Source of the DNA: Salvia splendens
Taxonomy: Eukaryota; Streptophyta; Magnoliopsida; Lamiales; Lamiaceae
Length of the DNA: 64,000 nt
Assembly: GCF_004379255.2 (NCBI RefSeq)
Contig: NC_056036.1
Location: forward strand, 1 to 64,000
Direction: 5' to 3'
Under the pieces are notes generated by a model that worked only from the letters and a program-made list of their open reading frames with translations, ran no database searches and was not told the DNA's origin. Made by a program: the position numbers and the translations under genes. Shown here piece after piece: positions 9,901 through 17,400 of the stretch. Position 1 is the first letter of the stretch; each line of letters begins with the position of its first letter.

Positions 9901-11141
9901 ATTATTTGGCTTTGTATGGTGTGCCTTTGCATGTGTTGGATCTTATCAGGGCTGTTCCGATTGAGGTGGGCAGGCGGGATGTGATGCGATGGAGCCTCAC
10001 TGGCGATGGCGAGTTCTCGACGGCCTCAGCTTGGGAGCTCATCCGGACACGGTCCCCTAGACATTTCGGACTTCGCATGGTTTGGAATGCTGGGCTGACC
10101 CCGACCATTTCTATCTTCATCTGGCGCCTCCTCCTCCAGAGGGTCCCTGTTGAGTGCTATGTTCAGACCCGCGGTATCTCTCTCGCATCCAAGTGTCTGT
10201 GTTGTGTCTCTTCTTTTTCAGTCGAGTCTTTTCAGCATTTGTTTGTGTCGAGTCCGTTGGCGAGATCTGTTTGGGACTACTTCGATGGCTGGTTCCCTTA
10301 TATTAGCACACACATTCACACGTGCACTGATATTGCACTTAGATTAGGTTTTTGGTGGAGGTCCTCTCACAGGGCTCCCACCTTGCACATCAGTTTTATC
10401 ATTCCTTGCTTGGTATATTGGTTCATTTGGACGGAGAGGAATAGCTGCAAGCACCGCGGCGTTTCTTTTCGTTCTTCCCATGTTATTTGGCAGGTGATTA
10501 GGCATTTGCGGATTCTTGTGGCGGCGGGTGTGCTAGTCCCCCTTCATTGGCGCGGTTGCACCCCGACTGTCGACTTCATGCCTTCAGTTCCTCCTCGCCG
10601 GCGAGTTCTGAGGTCCTTGAGTGTGCTTTGGCATCCACCCGACGATCCTTGGGTGAAGCTGAACACAGATGGGGCCTTCTCTACCTCGACGGGACAGGCT
10701 GGTGGTGGGGGAGTGGTTCGTGGCTCAGACGGTTCTCTTTTGAGGGCGTTTTGCACGCCCCTTGTAGTTGCGTCGGCCTTCGAGGCGGAGCTTCTAGCTC
10801 TTCTTCATGGGTTGACGATGGCTATGGAGTTCTCATCACAGGTTTGGGTCGAGATGGATGCAGCAGCAGTGGTCGCAGTGTTCACTTCGGGACGCATGGG
10901 AGTGGCGGACGTGAGACATCACATGGCTCGCATTCGCATTTTGCTCTCACAGATGCAGGTTCGGTTCTCTCACATCCACCGAGAGGGTAACCGAGCAGCA
11001 GATTTTCTTGCAGGTAGGGGGGTCCAGACCCCTGCCATCACTTACTACGATTCAGATACAGCGCCTCGGTACTTGAAGTCGCTTGTGAGGATGGACCAGC
11101 TGGGCTATCCGAACTTCAGATTCAGATATCGAGATGGATGA
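6963..11141 (+). CDS. LINE ORF2: endonuclease, reverse transcriptase, RNase H
   Basis: 1392 residues, no internal stop. The N-terminal endonuclease/exonuclease/phosphatase fold shows GDFN at 137-140 and SDH at 218-220. The reverse transcriptase shows LDMAKAYDRV, LRQGDPLSP and the catalytic YADD at 686-689. A zf-RVT-like Cys segment lies near 1075-1160. The C-terminal RNase H starts with NTDG (D1236) and includes FEAELLALLHG, EMDAAAV and REGNRAADFLA. All key acidic residues are present. It would nick or use a DNA 3' end to prime cDNA synthesis. Having both endonuclease and RNase H, it does not depend structurally on end priming, so telomere residence could come from site preference or from use of natural 3' ends. 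Confidence 0.95.
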   Translation: MSSHFMIWNAQGIANATSTTQGSFKNMIDMYSVLFAAVLEPQTEPQPSFFSRRFGLQFRCSNTNGKIWIFSHRDWQVDVIDDSEQVLHVRVTAALFPTPIFLSVVYAKCSREGRYDLWNKLRDISLGTDGAPWLVGGDFNIFLLEEERRGSTTDRHGEMMDFADAVADCQLLDPGFDGPPFTWTRSGLWERLDRVLLGEHWTTVFAATRVTHLPRISSDHAPLLVRCQLTTQIPRPSFRFQNMWVRHHTFRNEITRVWAAETGFFGMLNLQFKLSRVKNFLKGWNREVFGNIFERLREAEEAVTVAQAAYDGDPTGAHRSELSRCTALYVLCTRMEEDFWKQKAAIRWAAEGERNSKFFHGWVRQKRVKSRIHAIQAGGQTLTSEDDIRQSVVGFFQQLLTTDVEQLEQPDLDLLSSLPDSVDREGLCAVPDSDEVRAAVFGISGDSASGPDGFSSLFFQHCWDIVGAEVVAAVEDFFLGAPMPRSFTATTIILLPKKASPATWAEYRPISLCNVTNKIITKILTSRLAPLLPLVLAPNQSGFVKGRLLSDNVLLAQELIHDISRSLIQKANSPNLALKLDMAKAYDRVQWPFLLMVLERMGFPPGWMSMVRRCISSCWFSVLVNGASAGFFHSTRGLRQGDPLSPSLFVLAADYLSRSLDRLVATHPDMEYRCARRAPAISHLSYADDIVIFVMAHRQSVERLVHCLDHYSAVSGQMVNKGKSHFYLFQKFDSWAAEVAEVSGFQQGFLPFTYLGVPIYKGGLKADYLLDIRQKMVDRIHNWSHRHLSLGGRLALIKSTLVIIPLHIFQVLKPFEYWMSDLEQILARFFWGTVGEQRKIHWVSWKKKICLPLDEGGLGIRRFRELVKAFSIKLWWRFLAQDSLWAQFTMRKYCFHAGRAFISPYSVHDSPIWHRLTDIRGQVHGLIRWSLGEGQISFWDDVWVGDLPLRTYCLPGTDLPAAEVSRFWRDHTWHVDKMHDYLALYGVPLHVLDLIRAVPIEVGRRDVMRWSLTGDGEFSTASAWELIRTRSPRHFGLRMVWNAGLTPTISIFIWRLLLQRVPVECYVQTRGISLASKCLCCVSSFSVESFQHLFVSSPLARSVWDYFDGWFPYISTHIHTCTDIALRLGFWWRSSHRAPTLHISFIIPCLVYWFIWTERNSCKHRGVSFRSSHVIWQVIRHLRILVAAGVLVPLHWRGCTPTVDFMPSVPPRRRVLRSLSVLWHPPDDPWVKLNTDGAFSTSTGQAGGGGVVRGSDGSLLRAFCTPLVVASAFEAELLALLHGLTMAMEFSSQVWVEMDAAAVVAVFTSGRMGVADVRHHMARIRILLSQMQVRFSHIHREGNRAADFLAGRGVQTPAITYYDSDTAPRYLKSLVRMDQLGYPNFRFRYRDG

Positions 11142-11429
11142 GTTCTTATTTTTGTTATGGATTTTGATATGTATTTCTTGTATTTCCTTTGGGCTTGACC
11201 ACTCCTTGGTCATCGCCCAAGTTATTATGTGCTTTATTAGTTCGTTTGCTAGATGGATAATACCCGGCTTGTGGGGATATCCTAGTAGCTTAGATAAGTT
11301 TTTTGATATGTATCTTTTTTTGCGGACCAAGTCACTTTTGGGCTTGGTCAATGTACGACACTTTATCGTTTGATTTGATATGGACAGGTTGGGGGTCCGC
11401 CTAACCCCCCGCCGTAATGGTGTTTGAGG
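11142..11429 (+). other. LINE 3' UTR with GC hairpin
   Basis: About 290 bases, T-rich, ending in a conserved stem-loop: GGGGG of GTTGGGGGTCCG pairs with the following CCCCC. The same hairpin precedes the poly(A) in the copies ending at 2567, 12276 and 14407. It is a candidate recognition structure for the ORF2 reverse transcriptase. Short ORFs here are not conserved. Confidence 0.75.
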
Positions 11430-11442
11430 AAAAAAAAAAAAA

Positions 11443-11508
11443 CCCTGAACCCTGAACCCTAAACCCTAAACCCTAAACCCTAAACCCTAAACCCTGAACC
11501 CTGAACCC
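11443..11508 (+). repeat. Telomeric block, starts with two CCCTGAA
   Basis: Nine repeats between the full LINE and SINE S1 copy e. CCCTGAA variants occur at both ends of the block. Confidence 0.96.
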
Positions 11509-11742
11509 ATCCAACCAAGCTGCTCTAGTGGCTTGGGAGTTGATATCAAGGAGCTTTCACTTCCTAGGAGGTCGCAGGTTCGAATCCTAGGAAGTGCAGA
11601 TTTGGGGATTAATTTCTCCTTGGGCCTGTGGGCCCAGAATGACAACGAAGCGCACCTACGGGGTAAGACGCTTCACCTCCAACTGTTAGGTCGGGGGTCC
11701 GAGTCACATCGGAGGGTAGATGGGGAACCATCGTCGATCCTC

Positions 11743-11782
<40 letters not shown>
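11509..11782 (+). mobile_element. SINE S1 copy e, full length
   Basis: Complete S1 beginning ATCCAACC after telomeric GAACCC, with a long poly(A) (11745-11782) and then CCCTGAA twice. Its body appears identical to copies a and c. Confidence 0.88.
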
Positions 11783-11784
<2 letters not shown>

Positions 11785-11812
11785 CTGAACCCTGAACCCT
11801 AAACCCCCTAAA
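11783..11812 (+). repeat. Short telomeric block, starts with CCCTGAA
   Basis: About four degenerate repeats (CCCTGAA, CCCTGAA, CCCTAAA, CCCCCTAAA) between S1 copy e and S2 copy c. Confidence 0.9.
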
Positions 11813-11952
11813 ATCCAAGCCCCTTGGCCTAGCGGTAAAGGGTGCTGGATACCGCGTTCATCCTGGAGGTCTCGAGTTTGAACCCTGGGTGGCGTAATTT
11901 GTCTTTCCTCCTTGTTATAGGAGTTGATTTGTAATTTCCTCCTTCATATAGG
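11813..11952 (+). mobile_element. SINE S2 copy c, 3'-truncated without poly(A)
   Basis: Matches S2 from ATCCAAGCCCC through CTCCTTCATATA, then passes directly to GGAAACCCTGAA. The AT hairpin and the A tail are missing. It is the one SINE copy here lacking a tail, which suggests deletion or recombination after insertion. Confidence 0.82.
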
Positions 11953-11981
11953 AAACCCTGAACCCTAAACCCTAAACACTA
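11953..11981 (+). repeat. Short telomeric block, starts with CCCTGAA
   Basis: About three to four repeats with a degenerate last unit (CTAAACACTA) before a LINE 3' UTR fragment. Confidence 0.88.
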
Positions 11982-12276
11982 GGTTCGTGGTTTTGATTTA
12001 TGGTTTTTTGATTTCCTTTGGTTTTGTCCCGCTTTTGGCCATCCTCCTTGTTCTTTTTTTTGATGTATCGCTTTGATATGTTTATTTTCTCTTTAGTTAG
12101 ATGGTTAGTACCCGGTCTGTGGGGATACCATAGTAGCTTTGATAGCTCTTGTGTTTTGTATCTCTCGTGCGGACCGAGTCACTTTTGGGCTCGTCTGATG
12201 TATGTTCTTTTGGTGATTTTTGATATATACAGGTTGGGGGTCCGCCTTAACCCCCCGCCGTGATGGTGTTTGAAGG

Positions 12277-12308
<32 letters not shown>
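11982..12308 (+). mobile_element. 5'-truncated LINE copy, 3' UTR only
   Basis: About 295 bases of LINE 3' UTR, starting inside the UTR (GGTTCGTGG), with the terminal GC hairpin and a poly(A) at 12277-12308. The tail abuts another truncated LINE directly, with no telomeric repeat between. Confidence 0.9.
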
Positions 12309-12309
<1 letters not shown>

Positions 12310-14415
12310 CCTCGCTCTGATCAAGAGCACCCTTGTCACCATCCCTCTTCACATCTTCCAGGTCCTGAAGCCGTATCAGTATTGGATGAGGGAATTGGAG
12401 CAGCTCTTGGCCCGGTTCTTTTGGGGTACTATTGGGGAGCAGAGGAAGATTCACTAGGTTAGCTGGAAGAATAAGATTTGCCTGCCATTGGATGAGGGAG
12501 GCCTCGGCATCCGTCGTTTCAGCGAGGTCGTCAAAGCTTTCAGCATCAAGCTCTGGTGGAGATTTCTCGCGCAGGATTCACTTTGGGCGCAGTTCACCAT
12601 GCGCAAGTACTGTTTCCATGCTGGTCGTGCTTTCATTTCTCCTTACTCTGTGCATGATAGTCCTATCTGGCATCGTCTCACGGACATTAGGGGTCAGGTT
12701 CATGGTCTCATTAGGTGGTCCCTAGGCGAAGGGCGGATTAGTTTCTGGGACGACGTGTGGGTCGGGGATCGACCCCTTAGGACCTATTGTCCGCCCGGGA
12801 CTGATCTTCCTGCCGCTGAGGTCTCTAGGTTTTGGCGTGATCATACTTGGCATGTTGAAAAACTGCATGATTATCTGGCTTTGTATGGTGTGCCTTTGCA
12901 TGTTTTGGATCTTATCAGGGCTGTTCCGATTGAGGTGGGCAGGCGGGATGTGATGCGATGGAGCCTCACTGGCGATGGCGAGTTCTCGACGGCCTCAGCC
13001 TGGGAGCTCATCCGGACACGGTCCCCTAGACATTTCGGACTTCGCATGGTTTGGAATGCTGGGTTGACCCCTACCATCTCTGTCTTCATCTGGCGCCTCC
13101 TCCTCCAGAGGCTCCCTGTTGAGTGTTATGTTCAGGCCCGGGGTATCTCTCTTGCATCCAAGTGTCTCTGTTGTGTCTCTTCTTTCTCAGTCGAGTCGTT
13201 TCAGCATTTGTTTGTGTCGAGTCCTCTGGCGAGATCGGTTTGGGATTACTTTGATGGCTGGTTCCCTTACATCAGCACACACATTCACACGTGCACTGAC
13301 ATTGCACATAGATTAGGTTTTTGGTGGAGGTCCTCTCACAGGGCCACCGCCTTGCACATCAGCTTCATCATTCCCTGTTTGCTATACTGGTTTATCTGGA
13401 CGGAGAGGAATAGCTGCAAGCATCGCGGCATTTCTTTTCGTTCTTCACATGTTATTTGGCAGGTTGTTCGGCACCTGCTGATCTTGGTGGCGGCATGCGT
13501 GCTCGTCCCCACTCATTTGCGTGGTTGCTCTCCGGCTGTTGACTTCATGCCTTCGATTCCTCCTCACCGGCGAGTGCTGAGGTCCCTGCAAGTGCTTTGG
13601 CATCCACCCGACGATCATTGGGTGAAGCTGAACACCGACGGGGCCTTTAATAGCTCCACGGGACAGGCAGGCGGTGGGGGAGTGGTTCGTGGCTCAGACG
13701 GTTCTCTCTTGGGAGCCTTTTGTACGCCTCTCGCAGCTGGGTCGGCCTTCGAGGCGGAGCTTTTAGCTCTTCTTCACGGGCTGACACTGGCTATGCAGTT
13801 CTCCTCGCATGTCTGGCTCGAGATGGATGCGGCAGCAGTGGTCGCGGTGTTCACTTCAGGACGCGGAGGAGCAGCGGATGTGAGACATCACATGGCTCGC
13901 ATTCGTACTTTGCTCGCACAGATACAGTTCATGTTCTCTCACATCTTTCGAGAGGGCAACCGACCAGCAGACTTTTTGGCAGGTAGGGGGGTCCAGACCC
14001 CTGCCATCACCTTCTTTGATGTGGATTCAGCGCCTCGGTATTTGAAGTCGCTCGTCAGGATGGACCAGTTGGGCTATCCGAACTTCAGATTCAGATATCG
14101 AGATGGATGACTACTTCACTTGGTTCGTGGTTTTGATTTATGGTTTTTTATTTCCTTTGGATTTGGCCAGCTTTTGGCCATCATCCTTGTCCTTTTTATG
14201 ATGTATAGCTTGGTCATGTTTTTCTGTCTTTAGTTAGATGGTTAGTACCCGGTCTGTGGGGATACCATAGTAGCTTTGTTAGCTCTTGTGTTTTGTATCT
14301 CTCGTGCGGACCGAGTCACTTTTGGGCTCGTCTGATGTATGGTCTTTTGGTGATTTTTGATATATACAGGTTGGGGGTCCGCCTTAACCCCCCGCCGTGA
14401 TGGTGTTAAAAAAAA
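12309..14415 (+). mobile_element. 5'-truncated LINE copy with broken ORF2
   Basis: Starts in ORF2 downstream of the reverse transcriptase active site (matching about 9336 of the full element) and continues through the zf-RVT and RNase H regions to the 3' UTR. The UTR lacks its last six bases before a short poly(A) (14408-14415). The reading frame is interrupted by one stop at 12455-12457, where the full element has a Trp codon (TGG to TAG), and is then open to 14110. The coding sequence differs from the full LINE at many scattered sites, so they are separate subfamily members. Confidence 0.93.
12488..14110 (+). pseudogene. LINE ORF2 C-terminal fragment (RNase H)
   Basis: 540-residue open stretch after the internal stop at 12455. 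It covers the connector, the Cys-rich zf-RVT-like region and an RNase H domain with NTDG, FEAELLALLHG, EMDAAAV and REGNRPADFLA all kept. Without endonuclease and polymerase domains it cannot retrotranspose alone. The ATG at 12488 is incidental; the homology begins at 12310. Confidence 0.85.
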
Positions 14416-14428
14416 CCCTAAACCCTAC
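14416..14428 (+). repeat. Innermost telomeric remnant
   Basis: Two repeats (CCCTAAACCCTAC) after the LINE poly(A); they mark the inner edge of the telomeric tract. An 11-bp inverted repeat, CTACTATATTT and AAATATAGTAG (14425-14450), straddles the change to satellite DNA. Confidence 0.85.
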
Positions 14429-17400
14429 TATATTTCACAAAATATAGTAGGGGACTGCCTATGGCCTGTTCGAGAAAACTCGACGAAGTGATAATCAGAT
14501 TGTAACCATACCTTATTTTTTCCATCAAATATGATTTCTTATGATACTTCAAATAGTATAAAAAACGAGTAACGAGGAAGTTATGGGCTTCCGAAGATTC
14601 TAAAATATACGGTAGGGGGCTGGCTGCCTAAGGCCTGTTCGAGAAAACACGACGAATAGATAATCAGATTATGACCATACCCTACCGTTTCCCATCAAAT
14701 ATAATTCCTAATGCTATTTCAAGTAGTCAACAAAGATGAGTAACGAAGAAGTTATGGGATTCCGAATAATCCAACATCTAGGGTAAGGGCTACCTACGGC
14801 CTGTTCGAGAAAAAACTCGACGAAGAGATAATCAAATTATAACCATACCCTAGTGTTGCCCATAAAATATGGTTTCTAATGCTACTTCAAATAGTCAACA
14901 AGGACGAGTAACAAAGAAGTTATGGGCTTCCGAAGATTCCAAAAAATACGGTAGGGGGTGGCTACCTAGGGCCGGTTTGAGAAATTTCGACGAAGTGATA
15001 ATCAGATTATGACTATTCCATATTGTTGCCCATCAGATATGATTTCTAAGGCTGCTTCAAATGGTCAACAAGGATGAGTATAGAAAAAGTTATGGGCCTC
15101 TAATGATTTCAAAATATACGGTAGGGGACTGCTTAGGGCTTGTTCGAGAAAACTCGACGAAGAAATAATCAGATTATGATCATACCTTATTGTTGCCCAT
15201 CAAATATGATTTATAATGCTACTTCAAGTAGCCAACAAAGACGAGTAACGAATAAGTTATGGTCTTCCGAAGATTCCAAAATATACGGTAGGGGCTGTCT
15301 ACGGCCTGTTCTAGAAAACTCGACGAAGAGATAATCAGATTATGACCATACCCTAGTGTTTCCCATCAAATATGATTTCTAATGCTACTTCAAATAGTCA
15401 ACAAGGAAGAGTAACAAAGATGTTATGGGCCTCCGAAGATTCCAAAAATACGGTAGGGGTAGCTACCTAGGGCCGATTCGAGAAATTTCGACGAAGTGAT
15501 AATCAGATTATGATTATTCCATATTGTTGCCCATCAGATATGATTTCTAATGCTGCTTCAAATGGTCAACAAGGATGAGAAAACTCGACGAAGAAATAAT
15601 CAGATTATGACCATACCTTATTGTTGCCCATCAAATATGATTTCTAATGCTACTTCAAGTAGCCAACAAAGACGAGTAACGAATAAGTTATGGGCTTCCA
15701 AAGATTCCAAAATATATGGTATGGGCTGCCTACGGCCTGTTCTAGAAAACTCGACGAAGAGATAATCAGATTATGACCATACCCTACTGTTTTCCATCAA
15801 ATATGATTTCTAATGCTACTTCAAGTTGTCAACAAGGACGAGTAACGAAAAAGTTATGGGCTTCAGATGATCCAAAAAACTATTGTTGGGGGTTGCCTAG
15901 AGCATGTTCGAAAATTTCGACGAAGAGATAATTGGGTTATGACTATACCCTACTGTTGCCCATCAAATATGAATCCTAATTCTATTTCAAGTGGTCAACA
16001 AGGATGAGTAAAGAAATAGTTATGGGCCTCTGAATATTCCAAAAAATACGGTAGGGGGCTGCCTTGGGCCGGTTCGAGAAATTTCGACAAAGATATAATC
16101 AGATTATGATTGTACTTTACTGTTGCCCATAAAATATTATTTCTAATGCTACTTCAAGTGGTCAACAAGGATGAGTATAGAAAAAGTTATGGGTGTATAA
16201 TGATTTCAAAAAATACAGTAGGGGACTGCCTATGGCCTGTTCGAGAAAACTTGACGAAGTGATAATCAGATTGTAATCATACCTTATTTTTTCCCATCAA
16301 ATATGATTTCTTATGATACTTCACATAGTCTAAAAAATGAATAACGAGGAAGTTATGGGCTTCCGAAGATTCTAAAATATACGTTAGGGGGCTAGCTGCC
16401 TACGGCCTGTTCGAGAAAACACGACGAAGAGATAATCAGATTATGATCATACCCTACCGTTTCCCATCAAATATGATTTCTAATGCTATTTCAAGTTGTC
16501 AACAAGGACGAGTAACGAAAAAGTTATGGGATTCCGAATAATCCAACATCTACGGTAGGGGCTACCTACGGCCTGTTCGAGAAAAAACTCGACGAAGAGA
16601 TAATCAAATTATGACCATACCCTAGTGTTGCCCATCAAATATGATTTCTAATGCTACTTCAAATAGTCAACAAGGACGAGTAACAAAGAAGTTATGGGCT
16701 TCCGAAGATTCCAAAAAATACGGAAGAGGGTGGCCACCTAGAGCCGGTTCGAGAAATTTCGACGAAGTGGTAATCAGATTATGACTATTCCATACTGTTG
16801 CCCATCAGATATGATTTCTAAGGCTGCTTCAAATACTCAACAAGGATGAGTATAGAAAAAGTTATGGGCCTCTGATGATTTCAAAAAATACGGTAGGGGA
16901 CTACTTAGGGCCTGTTCAAGAAAACTCGACGAAGAAATAATCAGATTATGACCATACCTTATTGTTACCCATAAAATATGATTTCTAATGCTACTTCATG
17001 TAGCCAACAAAGACGAGTAACGAATAAGTTATGGTCTTCCGAAGATTCCAAAATGTACGGTAGGGCTGCCTACGATCTGTTCTAGAAATCTCGACGAAAA
17101 GATAATCAGATTATGACCATACCCTAGTGTTGCCCATCAAATATGATTTCTAATGCTACTTCAAATAGTCAACAAGGACGAGTAACAAAGACGTTATGGG
17201 CCTCCGAAGATTCCAAAAAATACGGTAGGGGGTGGCTGCCTAGGGTCGGTTCGATAAATTTCGACGAAGTGATAATCAGATTATGACTATTCCATACTGT
17301 TGCCCATCAGATATGATTTCTAATGCTGCTTCAAACGGTCTATAAGGATGAGTATAGAAAAATTTATGGGCCTCTGATGATTTCAAAAAATACGGTAGGG

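Larger units (their letters stand above)
3651..11442 (+). mobile_element. Full-length telomeric LINE with two intact ORFs
   Basis: A 7.8-kb non-LTR retrotransposon with 5' UTR (3651-4030), ORF1 (4031-6955), ORF2 (6963-11141), 3' UTR and a short poly(A) (430-442 of the 11.4-kb line). ORF2 has an APE-type endonuclease, reverse transcriptase and C-terminal RNase H, the layout of plant L1-like elements that carry RNase H. It lies between a SINE poly(A) on the left and telomeric CCCTGAA repeats on the right. Both frames are open, so it could be a source copy. 5' completeness is inferred from the long leader; no second full copy is present to compare. Confidence 0.93.

Noticed and set aside
15140..15765. 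Two similar small ORFs (FEKTRRRNNQIM...)
   Set aside because: Both are the satellite monomer read in one frame.
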